Assembly (NCBI RefSeq): GCF_900187975.1 | Contig: NZ_FZPC01000034.1 | Location: forward strand, 1 to 63,644 | Length of the DNA stretch: 63,644 bases | Direction of reading: 5' to 3' | Source: Pseudomonas delhiensis | Lineage (GTDB): Bacteria; Pseudomonadota; Gammaproteobacteria; Pseudomonadales; Pseudomonadaceae | Shown here: piece after piece, positions 18,350-27,600 of the stretch | How positions within the stretch are numbered: the first letter of the stretch is position 1 | Layout of the letters: every line of letters begins with the position of its first letter | Position numbers and translations under genes: made by a program | The notes under the pieces: generated by a model | The model's database searches: none | What the model saw: the letters and a program-made list of their open reading frames with translations, nothing else | Told to the model about the DNA's origin: nothing

Positions 18350-20473
18350 CTAGGGGCCCGCTGGCGGCTGGCCCGCGGCCTGCAGCTCGGCGCGTCGCTC
18401 GTGGGCGCGCTCGATCAGGTAGGCGCGGATCTGCTCCACCTGCTCCGGCGTCAGCCGGCCGGCGAACGGCGGCATGCCCCGGCCGGCCCGCGCGCCGGCG
18501 ACGATGCCCTGGAAGTCCTCGTGCGTCTGCGCCGTCATGTAGCGCAGGTCGGGAATGACGTTCGCGCTGAAGGCGCCCAGGCCGTGGCACACCCCGCAGT
18601 GCTCGCGGAACAGCTGGTCGCCGGCCGCCGCCGTGGCCGCGTCGGCGGTCATCGGCGGTGGCTCGGGCAGCCGTATGGCGCGCCGCCTGACCTGGGGCAT
18701 GGGCGCGGTGCCGCCGAGCCTGAAGGTGAACACCCGGGCGTCGGGCACGGTGCGCGTGCGTTCGGACAGGGCGCCGAAGGTGATCGGGTAGGAGCCGCCC
18801 CAGCCGCTGCTGAAGGTCACGTACTGCTCGCCGTCCACGCTGTAGGTGACAGGCGCGGCCACCACGCCGCTGCTGACCTCGCGCTGCCACAGCAGCTTGC
18901 CGCTGTCGGCCGCGTAGGCCAGCAGGCGGCCATCGTGGGTGCCCTGGAACACCAGGTTGCCGGCGGTGGCCAGGGTGCCGCCGTTGGCGATCTGCGCGTA
19001 GGGCACCGACCAGGCTTCCCGCTGCCGCACGGGGTCCCAGGCCTGCAGCTTGCCGGTGTAGATCCGTGCGAATTCGTCGATGCTCCTGCTGTCCCTGGGC
19101 ATCGGCGGGAACTCCAGGCCGGTGTTCCACCGGCCCTTGGCGGGCGTATCCAGCTTCGCCTTCGGGTGATGGATGTCGGCCGTCGATTGCGTGGGGATGT
19201 AGACCAGGCCGGTCTTCGGGCTGTAGCTCATCGGCTGCCAGTTGTGCCCGCCCTGGGAACCGGGGAACACCAGCTTGGCCTCGCCCTTGCTCCAGTAGTC
19301 GGCCGCCTCCAGGTCGATGATCGGCCGGCCGCTGTCCTTGTCCACGCCCTTGGCCCAGTTGACCCTGGGGGCGTACTGGGCGGCCGAGAGCAGCTTGCCC
19401 GTGGCCGCGTCCAGCACGTAGAAGAAGCCGTTCTTCGGCGCCTGCATCACCACCTTGCGCGGCTTGCCGTCGATGGGCAGGGTGGCGACGACGATGTGCT
19501 GCGTGGCGGTGTAGTCCCAGGCGTCGCCCGGCGTGGTCTGGTAGTGCCAGACGTAGCGCCCGCTGTCGGGGCGGACCGCGACGATGGAGGAAAGGAACAG
19601 GTTGTCGCCCTTGCCCTGGGAGCGCTGGCCGTAGTTCCAGAAGGCGCCGTTGCCGACGCCGAGGTAGAGCAGGTCGAGCTCGGCGTCGTAGGCCATCGAG
19701 TCCCACACGGTGCCGCCGCCGCCCTGTTTCCAGTACTGGTCGCCGAACCAGGTCTTGCGGATCATGCCGATGGTGTCGGTCTCGTCGCCCTTGGCCGGGT
19801 CGCCCGGCACGGTGAAGAAGCGCCAGGCCTGCGCGCCGGTCTCGGCATCGTAGGCGGTGACGTAGCCGCGCACGCCGAACTCGCCGCCGCCGTTGCCGAT
19901 CACCACCTTGCCCTTGATGATGCGCGGGGCGCCGGTGATGGTGTAGTTGCGAGCGTGGTCGAGCACGGTGTCCACCGACCACAGGCGTTGCCCGTCGCGG
20001 GCGTCCAGGGCTTCCAGCCGGCCGTCGTACACGCCCACGTAGACCTTGCCGTTCCACACCGCCACGCCGCGGTTGGCCGCGTCGCAGCAACCCGAACCCT
20101 GGATGCCGCGATAGACCCCGGGGTCGTACTTCCACAGCAGCTCGCCGGTGCGCGCGTCCAGCGCGTGGACGATGCTGTAGGCGCTGGTGGTGTACATCAC
20201 GCCGTCCACCACCAGGGGCGTGGCCTCGATGACGCGGTCCAGCCCGAAGCCGTAGTCCCAGGCCAGGCCGAGCCGCCCCACGTTCCCCTCGTTGACCTGC
20301 TCCAGCGGCGAATAGCGCTGCTCGCCGTAGGTGCGGCCGGTGCTCATCCAGTTGCCGGGCTCGCTGTCGGCGGCGTTCAGGCGCCGGGCGTCGACCGCCG
20401 CCGGGCCGGCCGACCAGGCCAGCGGCGCCGCGAGCAGCAGGAGCGCCGCCCCGGTATTCCAAGGTGCTTTCAT
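18350..20473 (-). CDS. PQQ-dependent alcohol dehydrogenase fused to cytochrome c (quinohemoprotein)
   Basis: A 707-residue periplasmic type II quinohemoprotein alcohol dehydrogenase. A signal peptide ends near ...WSAGPA. The eight-bladed propeller has the vicinal disulfide Cys129-Cys130 (GSGCCDAANRG) that sits over PQQ, and a TPGDAWDYTATQ segment bearing the catalytic Asp. The C-terminal cytochrome c domain has the haem motif CGVCH at about 626-630 and a probable axial Met in GRGMPPF. It oxidises primary alcohols to aldehydes and passes electrons through haem c to the respiratory chain. It is the last gene of the operon and starts 121 bases after the aldehyde dehydrogenase, beyond a strong hairpin. 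Confidence 0.94.
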   Translation of the reverse strand: MKAPWNTGAALLLLAAPLAWSAGPAAVDARRLNAADSEPGNWMSTGRTYGEQRYSPLEQVNEGNVGRLGLAWDYGFGLDRVIEATPLVVDGVMYTTSAYSIVHALDARTGELLWKYDPGVYRGIQGSGCCDAANRGVAVWNGKVYVGVYDGRLEALDARDGQRLWSVDTVLDHARNYTITGAPRIIKGKVVIGNGGGEFGVRGYVTAYDAETGAQAWRFFTVPGDPAKGDETDTIGMIRKTWFGDQYWKQGGGGTVWDSMAYDAELDLLYLGVGNGAFWNYGQRSQGKGDNLFLSSIVAVRPDSGRYVWHYQTTPGDAWDYTATQHIVVATLPIDGKPRKVVMQAPKNGFFYVLDAATGKLLSAAQYAPRVNWAKGVDKDSGRPIIDLEAADYWSKGEAKLVFPGSQGGHNWQPMSYSPKTGLVYIPTQSTADIHHPKAKLDTPAKGRWNTGLEFPPMPRDSRSIDEFARIYTGKLQAWDPVRQREAWSVPYAQIANGGTLATAGNLVFQGTHDGRLLAYAADSGKLLWQREVSSGVVAAPVTYSVDGEQYVTFSSGWGGSYPITFGALSERTRTVPDARVFTFRLGGTAPMPQVRRRAIRLPEPPPMTADAATAAAGDQLFREHCGVCHGLGAFSANVIPDLRYMTAQTHEDFQGIVAGARAGRGMPPFAGRLTPEQVEQIRAYLIERAHERRAELQAAGQPPAGP

Positions 20474-20538
20474 GATTCGTTCCCTCATGGCGCCGCCAGC
20501 GGCGGCTCGTTTCGGGCGAGGCTCGGGTGCAGGACGGT

Positions 20539-20565
20539 GCCCCGGCGGCAGGCCGCCGCCGGGGC
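20539..20565 (-). promoter_or_regulatory. Strong GC hairpin between aldehyde and PQQ dehydrogenase genes
   Basis: An 11-bp perfect stem with a 5-base loop: GCCCCGGCGGC-AGGCC-GCCGCCGGGGC. It lies in the only sizeable gap of the five-gene operon and has no T tract. It may stabilise or process the transcript, or lower expression of the PQQ dehydrogenase relative to upstream genes. Confidence 0.5.
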
Positions 20566-20594
20566 CGGCCGTCAGGCGTGACGCGCAGCGCGGG

Positions 20595-22043
20595 TCAGGG
20601 TTCGAGCCCCAGCGCGGCCGCCACCTGCGGGTAGGCCACCGTGTCGATCAGCTGGCGCGTGGCGGCGCCGTAGGGTGGCGTGATCAGCTCGAAGCTGCCG
20701 CCCGCGCGGCGCTCGTAGAAACCGCGCGGGTTGGAGAACTCGCGAAAGCCTTCCTCGCCGTGGTGCCGGCCCATGCCGCTGGCGCCCACCCCGCCGAAGC
20801 CCATGGAGGCCAGCGCGCCCTGCATCACGGCGATGTTGAAGCACACGCCGCCGGAGCGGGTGCGCGTGGCGATCGCCTGGCGCAGCGCCGGGTCGTCGCT
20901 GAACAGGTAGATGCCCAGCGGCGCATCGCCCCGGTTGATGCGCGCGACCAGGTCGTCGGTGTCCCTGTAGGTCTGCACCGGCAGGATCGGGCCGAAGATT
21001 TCCTCGCGCACCACCTGGGCGTCGTCGCGCGGGTTGACCACGATGTGGAAGGGCATGTCGCGGGCGCCGACATCCATCTCGCGGCCGATGCGGATCACCC
21101 GGTCGCTCTTGCCCTGCGCATCCTCCAGCAGGCGTTGCAGGCGCTCGACGTGGCGCGGGCTGATGATGCCGCTGGCGCTGCTGGCGCCGTTGTCGTGGCC
21201 GAAGCTGTGCTGCATCACTTCGCTTAGGGCCTTCACGAAGTCCTGCAGCCCGTCCTCGGGCACCAGCAGGTGGTCGACGGTGATGCACAGCTGGCCGCGC
21301 TTGATGGCCTTGATGCCGGCGATGGTCGCCAGCGTCTGCGCGTCGCCGAGCTTGTCGCGGCCGACGATGGTGGGGTTGCGCCCGCCCAGTTCGAGGGTGA
21401 CCGGCACCAGGTTCTCGGCGCAGCGCTTCATGATCTCGCGCCCCACCGCCGTGCCGCCGGTGAACAACAGGTGGTCCCAGGGCAGCGTGGCGCAGTGCCG
21501 GGCCAGTTCCAGGTCGCCGTTGACCACGGCGACCTCGTCCTCGGCGAAGTAGGCCGCGAACATTTCCTGCAGCAGGGCGCCGCTGTGGGGCGTGAGGTCC
21601 GAGGGCTTGAGGATCACCCGGTTGCCGGCGCCCAGCATGTCGACGAGCGGGCCGATGCCGACGTCGAACGGGAAGTTCCATGCCGCCATGTTGCAGACCA
21701 CGCCCTTGGGGCTGTACTGCACGTAGGCCAGCGACTCGCCCTGGGTGGCGGGGTCGACGGGCTTGGCGATGGGCTTCATCCATTCATGGACGTGGGCGCA
21801 GTCGAAGCGCACGCGCTCGATCATCGGCAGGATTTCGGTGAGGTCCGCCGCCGCGCCCGGATGGCTGCCGAAGTCCGCCGCCAGCGCCTCGTGGATCCTG
21901 GCGCGGTACTGGTACAGCATCGGCACGATGCGCGACATGCGCTCGATGCGCGTCTCGGCGCTGGGGAACATGTCCTGGGCGAAGGCCGCCTTCTGCAGCG
22001 CGAACAGGCGCTCCAGGCGCTGGATGGGGGTTTGCGTGTTCAT
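20595..22043 (-). CDS. Aldehyde dehydrogenase, coniferyl-aldehyde dehydrogenase-like
   Basis: A 482-residue NAD(P)-dependent aldehyde dehydrogenase of the short, CalB/ALDH3-like branch. The catalytic Cys lies in KRGQLCITVD, the general base Glu in VTLELGGRNP, and AAWNFPFDVGIGP and LFTGGTAVGREIM bind the cofactor. The ATG has GGAG seven bases upstream and overlaps the stop of the upstream FMN oxidase (ATGA). It should oxidise the aldehyde made by the PQQ dehydrogenase to a carboxylic acid. Coniferyl aldehyde is the model substrate of the branch, not a proven one here. Confidence 0.92.
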   Translation of the reverse strand: MNTQTPIQRLERLFALQKAAFAQDMFPSAETRIERMSRIVPMLYQYRARIHEALAADFGSHPGAAADLTEILPMIERVRFDCAHVHEWMKPIAKPVDPATQGESLAYVQYSPKGVVCNMAAWNFPFDVGIGPLVDMLGAGNRVILKPSDLTPHSGALLQEMFAAYFAEDEVAVVNGDLELARHCATLPWDHLLFTGGTAVGREIMKRCAENLVPVTLELGGRNPTIVGRDKLGDAQTLATIAGIKAIKRGQLCITVDHLLVPEDGLQDFVKALSEVMQHSFGHDNGASSASGIISPRHVERLQRLLEDAQGKSDRVIRIGREMDVGARDMPFHIVVNPRDDAQVVREEIFGPILPVQTYRDTDDLVARINRGDAPLGIYLFSDDPALRQAIATRTRSGGVCFNIAVMQGALASMGFGGVGASGMGRHHGEEGFREFSNPRGFYERRAGGSFELITPPYGAATRQLIDTVAYPQVAAALGLEP

Positions 22044-23263
22044 GATGGGTCTCCAGTGGGTAGCCGCGCGTCCCGCCCTGGATGGAGCGGGCCGTGCGGG
22101 AGGGCGCTGGCCCCCGGCCAGGGGCACGGGGGCAGCAAGATGCTCGGGCCGACGGCCTCGATGTCGGTATGGCCGCAGAAGGCCATGCTCAGGCTCAGTT
22201 CGTTGTGGATGATCTCCAGCGCGCGGCTCACGCCGGCCTCGCCGAGCGCCCCCAGGCCGTAGACGAAGGCGCGCCCCAGCAGGCAGCCGCGCGCGCCCAG
22301 GGCGCGGGCGCGGAGCACGTCCTGGCCGCTGCGGATGCCGCCGTCCATCCAGACTTCGGTCTGGGCGCCGACCGCGTCGACTATCGGCGGCAGCGCGCGG
22401 ATGCTCGACTGGGTGCCGTCGAGCTGGCGTCCGCCGTGGTTGCTGACCACGATGGCGTCGGCGCCGTGGGCCACGGCGCTGCGGGCGTCGTCCACGTCCT
22501 GGATGCCCTTGAGCAGCAGCGGGCCATCCCACCAGCGGCGGATTTCGGCGACGTCGGCCCAGTTCAGCGACGGGTCGAGTTCGCCGCCGCGCCAGCGCGC
22601 CATGTCGGCCATGCTGTCGATGCCGGGGGCGTGGCCGACCACGTTGCCGAACGCCCGCCGCGGCGTGCCGGCCATGCCCAGCGCCCAGCGCGGGTGCCTG
22701 GCCACGTCGAGCAACTGGCGCAGGTTCATGCGCGAGGGATCGGTCAGGCCGTTCTTCAGGTCCTTGTGGCGCTGGCCCACCAGCGACAGGTCCAGGGTCA
22801 GCACCAGCGCCGTGCAGCCGGCCGCCTTGGCGCGCTCGACCAGGCGCCGGGCGAAGGCGCGGTCGCGCATCACGTAGAGCTGGAACCAGAAGCCGGGGCC
22901 GGCGTGCTCGGCCACGTCCTCGATGGAGCAGATGGCCATGGTGGACAGCGTGAAGGGGATGCCGAAGGTCCGCGCCGCACGGGCCGCGAGGATTTCGCCG
23001 TCGGCATGCTGCATGCCCAGCGCGCCCACCGGGGCGAGCGCGACCGGCATGGACAGGCGCTGGCCGAGCAGCGTGGTGGCGGTGCTGCGCCGGTCGATGT
23101 CGATGGCCACGCGCTGGCGCAGCAGCAACTGCCGCAGGTCGGCCTCGTTGGCGCGGTAGGTGCTCTCGGTCCACGAGCCCGAGTCGGCGTAGTCGTAGAA
23201 CATGCGCGGCACGCGGCGCTGCGCCAGGGCCCGCAGGTCCTCGATGCAGGTGATGCAGGTCAT
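22040..23263 (-). CDS. FMN-dependent alpha-hydroxy-acid oxidase/dehydrogenase (L-lactate/mandelate dehydrogenase-like)
   Basis: A 407-residue TIM-barrel flavoenzyme oxidising L-2-hydroxyacids to 2-oxoacids. Conserved segments are FYDYADSGSWTE, APVGALGMQHADGE, FWFQLYVMRD and VVSNHGGRQLDGTQ, the last with the catalytic His and substrate-binding Arg. IRSGQDVLRARALGA binds the FMN phosphate. There is an extended, proline-rich C-terminus. Both ends overlap neighbouring genes by four bases (FAD dehydrogenase upstream, aldehyde dehydrogenase downstream), implying tight coupling. The pairing with a D-type FAD enzyme suggests that both stereoisomers of one 2-hydroxyacid are used. Confidence 0.92.
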   Translation of the reverse strand: MTCITCIEDLRALAQRRVPRMFYDYADSGSWTESTYRANEADLRQLLLRQRVAIDIDRRSTATTLLGQRLSMPVALAPVGALGMQHADGEILAARAARTFGIPFTLSTMAICSIEDVAEHAGPGFWFQLYVMRDRAFARRLVERAKAAGCTALVLTLDLSLVGQRHKDLKNGLTDPSRMNLRQLLDVARHPRWALGMAGTPRRAFGNVVGHAPGIDSMADMARWRGGELDPSLNWADVAEIRRWWDGPLLLKGIQDVDDARSAVAHGADAIVVSNHGGRQLDGTQSSIRALPPIVDAVGAQTEVWMDGGIRSGQDVLRARALGARGCLLGRAFVYGLGALGEAGVSRALEIIHNELSLSMAFCGHTDIEAVGPSILLPPCPWPGASALPHGPLHPGRDARLPTGDPS

Positions 23264-24654
23264 GGCGCACCGCCATCGAGCAGCTTGCCCGGGTTGAGGA
23301 TGCCGGCGGGGTCCAGCGTGCGCTTGATCGCGCCCATCAGCGCGCGTTCCGGCGGGCTGCGGGTGATCGACAGCCAGGGTTTCTTCTCCAGCCCTATGCC
23401 GTGCTCGGCCGACACCGAGCCGCCGCGGGCCCGCAGTTCCGCGTAGACCAGCGCCTCGATGCGCGGCTTGAGCCGCGCCAGGTCGGCGTGGGGCAGGGTG
23501 ACGACCAGGTGCAGGTTGCCGTCGCCCAGGTGGCCGAACACGTAGAGCCGGTGCGCCCGGGTTTCCGCGAGCAACAGCTGCTGCACCTGGCGCACGTAGC
23601 CGTCCATCGCGGCGATCGGCAGCGAGATGTCGAAGCCCAGCGGCGTGCCGTGCCGCATCACCTGCTCCACGTCGTCGCGCAGCGCCCAGAAGGCCTGCGC
23701 GTCGGCATCGGAGCGGGCGAGCACCGCGTCGCTCAGCAGCCCTTGCGCCAGGGCCGCCTCGAGCGCGGCCTCGAAGCGCTGGCCATCGGCTTCGCGGTGG
23801 GCTCCCTGGGCCTCGACCAGCACGTAGAAGGGATGTTCCTGGCCCAGCGGCGGCAGGCTCCTGGCCGGCGGCGTGGTCACCAGCCGGTAGAAGGACTGCC
23901 ACATCACCTCGAACGACGACAGCGCGCCGCCCAGCGCGCGGTCCAGGTGGCGCAGCAGGCCGGCCACGGCGTCGAAGTCCGGCGCCGCCAGCAGCGTGGT
24001 GTGAGTGGCCAGCGGCTTCTCGCGCAGGCGCAGCACCAGGCGGGTGATCACCCCCAGGGTGCCTTCGCTGCCGATGAACAGCTGCTTGAGGTCGTAGCCG
24101 GTGTTGTTCTTGATCAGCGGGTGCAGGGCGGACACCACGGTGCCGTCGGCCAGCACGGCCTCCAGCCCCAGCACCATGTCGCGGGTCATGCCGTAGCGCA
24201 GCACGCGGGTGCCGCCGGCGTTGGTGGCAGCGGTGCCGCCCAGCGTGGCGCTGCCGCGCGCGCCCAGGTCCAGCGGATAGACCAGGCCCTGTGCCTCCAC
24301 GGCTTCCTGCAGGGCCTGCAGGGTGACGCCGGCCTGCACGGTGGCGGTGCGCTGTTGCGGGTCGATGGCCTCGATGGCGCGCATGCGCTCCAGCGACAGG
24401 ATGATCTCGCCGGGCCCGGCATCGGCGCCGCGCACCAGGCCGGTCAGGCCACCCTGGGGCACCACCGGCAGGCGTCGCTGGTGGCACCAGCGCAGCACGG
24501 CGGCGACTTCCCCGGTGCCGGCCGGGCGCACCAGCGCCCGCGCCCGCAGGTTGTCGGCGCGCAAGGCGCCTGCTGAACGGCTGGCGAGATCGGCCGCGCA
24601 GAGCACGCCGTTGTCGCCGACGATGGCGCGCAGCGCCTCGACGATGGGGTCCAT
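23260..24654 (-). CDS. FAD-linked 2-hydroxyacid dehydrogenase (D-lactate dehydrogenase / GlcD-like)
   Basis: A 464-residue flavoprotein of the vanillyl-alcohol-oxidase fold that oxidises D-2-hydroxyacids. The FAD-binding half has VPQGGLTGLVRGAD, GTAATNAGGTRVLRYGMTRD and FIGSEGTLGVIT. The C-terminal substrate domain has the metal-binding GHLGDGNLHL and SAEHGIGLEKKPWL. ATG at 24654 has GAGGA upstream. It starts 13 bases after the ferredoxin oxidoreductase and overlaps the FMN oxidase by four bases. Substrate breadth in this family is wide (lactate, glycolate, 2-hydroxyglutarate), so the exact acid is open. Confidence 0.92.
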   Translation of the reverse strand: MDPIVEALRAIVGDNGVLCAADLASRSAGALRADNLRARALVRPAGTGEVAAVLRWCHQRRLPVVPQGGLTGLVRGADAGPGEIILSLERMRAIEAIDPQQRTATVQAGVTLQALQEAVEAQGLVYPLDLGARGSATLGGTAATNAGGTRVLRYGMTRDMVLGLEAVLADGTVVSALHPLIKNNTGYDLKQLFIGSEGTLGVITRLVLRLREKPLATHTTLLAAPDFDAVAGLLRHLDRALGGALSSFEVMWQSFYRLVTTPPARSLPPLGQEHPFYVLVEAQGAHREADGQRFEAALEAALAQGLLSDAVLARSDADAQAFWALRDDVEQVMRHGTPLGFDISLPIAAMDGYVRQVQQLLLAETRAHRLYVFGHLGDGNLHLVVTLPHADLARLKPRIEALVYAELRARGGSVSAEHGIGLEKKPWLSITRSPPERALMGAIKRTLDPAGILNPGKLLDGGAP

Positions 24655-24667
24655 ATGCAATCCTCTG

Positions 24668-27600
24668 CTAGCGGGGAGCGGCTGGCGCTCGGGCGATGTC
24701 GCGCAGCGAGGCCTCGAGCTGCGCGCGTTCCTTTTCCACCTGCTCGACGTGGCGCTGGCGCACGTGGCCATAGCCTCGGATCTTCTCCGGCAGCGAGGCC
24801 AGGGCGACCGCGGCGTCGAGGTTGCCGGCGTCGAGCCTGGCGATCAGCCCGTCGATCTCCCGCTCGTACTCGGCCAGCAGGCGCAACGCCAGCCGGCGTT
24901 CGGCGCCGTTGCGGAAGGGGTCGAGGAGGGTGCCGCGCAGGCCCTTGCAGTGCTTGAGCAGGCCGAAGGCCTTCAGCAGCCAGGGCCCGACTTCCTTCTT
25001 GTACGGCTTGCCGTCCTTGTCCAGGCCGCCGAAGGGCCAGGCGCCGAGGTTGAAGTGGACCTTGTAGTCACCTTCGAACACCGCATCGAGTTCCTGCCTG
25101 AAGCTGTCGGATGCGTACAGGCGCGCGACCTCGTATTCGTCCTTGATCGCCAGCAGCTTGAAGTAGTAGCGCGCCACCGCCGTGCTGAAGCGCTCGCCCA
25201 GGTTGCGCTCGCGCTCGGCGGTGCGGGCCCGGTCCACCAGTGCCTTGTAGCGGCGGGCATAGGCCTGGTTCTGGTAGTCGGCCAGGTAGGCCATGGAGCG
25301 CTGGACGATGGCTTCGAGCGACATGTCGATGCGTGGCGCGGGCGCAACCGGGCTGCCGGCGCAGGCGGCCTTTTCCACCGCCTGCAGGTCGACCGCCGCG
25401 CGGCGGCCCCAGAGGAAGCTCGCCTTGTTGAAGTCGACCTGCACGGCGTTGAGTTCCAGCGCGCGCATGATGGCCGCGTGGGACAGCGGCACGCTGCCCA
25501 GCTGCCAGGCCGCGCCGAGCATGAACATGTTGGCGGCGATGCTGTCGCCCATCAGCTGCGCGGCGATGCGCAGGCCTTCCATGGCGAGCAGTTGGCCGTC
25601 GCCACAGCGCTGGCGGATGCGTTCGAGCAGCGCGCCGGCATCCATCTGCCAGTCGGGGTTGCGCGCGAAGTCGCTGGTGGGCACCAGGTCGCTCGCCACT
25701 ATCACCCGCGTGCGGCCCGGGCGTATGCGCAGCAGCGCCTCGTCGCCGGCGGTCACCACCAGGTCGCAGCCCACTATGGTGTCGGCCTCGGCGGTGGCGA
25801 TGCGGGTGGCATGCAGCCGCTGCGCATCGGTGGCGATGCGCACGTGGGACATCACGGCGCCGTACTTCTGCGCCAGCCCCGTGACATCCAGCACCGAGAC
25901 CGCCAGTCCCTCGATGTGCGCGGCCATGCCGAGCACCTGGCCGATGGTGACCACGCCGGTGCCGCCGACGCCGGTGATCAGCAGCGAGAAATCACCGGTG
26001 AGCGCCGGCAGCGCCGGGTCCGGGATGGCCGGGAAGTCCGCCGCGCCCACGCCCGAGGTCCTGGCCTTGCGCAGCTTGCCGCCGCGCACGGTGACGAAGC
26101 TCGGGCAGAAGCCCTCGACGCAGGAGTAGTCCTTGTTGCACGAGCTCTGGTTGATCCTGCGCTTGCGCCCGAACGGGGTTTCCAGCGGTTCGATGGACAG
26201 GCAGTTGGAGGCCCGGGAGCAGTCGCCGCAGCCCTCGCACACGGCCGCGTTGATGAAGCTGCGCTGGTCCGGGTCGGCCCACTTGCCGCGCTTGCGCAGG
26301 CGCCGGCGCTCGGTGGCGCAGGGCTGGTCGTAGACGATCACCGACACCCCTTCGATGCCGCGGCAGCGCAGCATCACCGCGTCGAGCTCGGTGCGCGGCA
26401 GCAGCGGCACGCCGGCCGGCAGGCTGCCGGCGGGGTGCTTGGCCAGGTCGTCGGTCAGCACGAAGATGTGCCGGACGCCCTCGGCCATCAGCTCGGTGAC
26501 CACCTGCGGCACCGACAGCTCGCCGTCGATGGGCTGGCCGCCGGTCATGGAGACGAAGCCGTTGAACAGCACCTTGTAGGTCATGTTGGCCTTAGCCGCG
26601 ATGGCCTGGCGGATGGCCAGGAAGCCCGAGTGGAAGTAGGTGCCGTCGCCGATGTTGACGAATACGTGCTGTTCCCCGGTGAAGCGGTGCTGGCCGAGCC
26701 AGTGCATGCCTTCGCCGCCCATCTGGGTGAACATCGGCGGCGTCTTGATGGGGTCGTGCAGCACGGCCATGGCGTGGCAGCCGATGCCGACCATGGCCCG
26801 CGAGCCGTCGGGCACCTGGGTCGAGCGGTTGTGCGGGCAGCCCGAGCAGAAGCCGGGGTTGCGGTTGGGCGCGGCCGGGTCGGGCAGGCCCGGCAGCTTG
26901 TGGGTGGCCGGCGGCAGCGCCATCTCGGGAAGGTCGGGGTGCAGCGTGCGCAGCCGGGCGTGGATGGCGTGCATGATCTGCGTCGGCGACAGCTCGCCCC
27001 AGCCCTGCAGCACCGCCTCGCCATGCCCGGGCGCGAAGGCCTGGGCCGCCTCGTACTTGCCGGCCACGCGCGGGTGGTTGGGCAGCGCCAGGTCGTAGAG
27101 GATGCCCTTGACCTGGTCTTCGAGGATGCCGCGCTTTTCCTCGACCACCAGGATGGCGTCCAGCCCGTCGGCGAATTCGCGCACGAACTGCGGGTCCAGC
27201 GGCCAGATCAGCCCGGCCTTGCCGATGCGCAGGCCCAGTTCGCGCTGGCGCGCCTCGTCCAGGCCCATCCCGGCCAGGGCCTGCAGCACGTCCTGGTACG
27301 ACTTGCCGGCCGACAGCACGCCGAGCCGGGCGCCGGGCACCTCCTGCAGCAGGTGGTTGAGCCGGTTGGCGCGGGCGTAGGCCACGGCCGCCGGCAACCG
27401 GTGGTTGACCAGGCGTTCCTCGCCCATCAGCGGGATGTCGAAGGTGCGGATGTTCAGGCCCTGGGGCCCCAGGTGCGGGGCGACCTGCAGCTCGGGCAGG
27501 ACGATGCGCGGCGAGTCGGGGCCGACGCGCACCGAGCCGCCGCCCTCGACCACGTCGTTGTGCACCTTGAAACCCACGGCGCAGCCGCAGAAGCGGCTCA

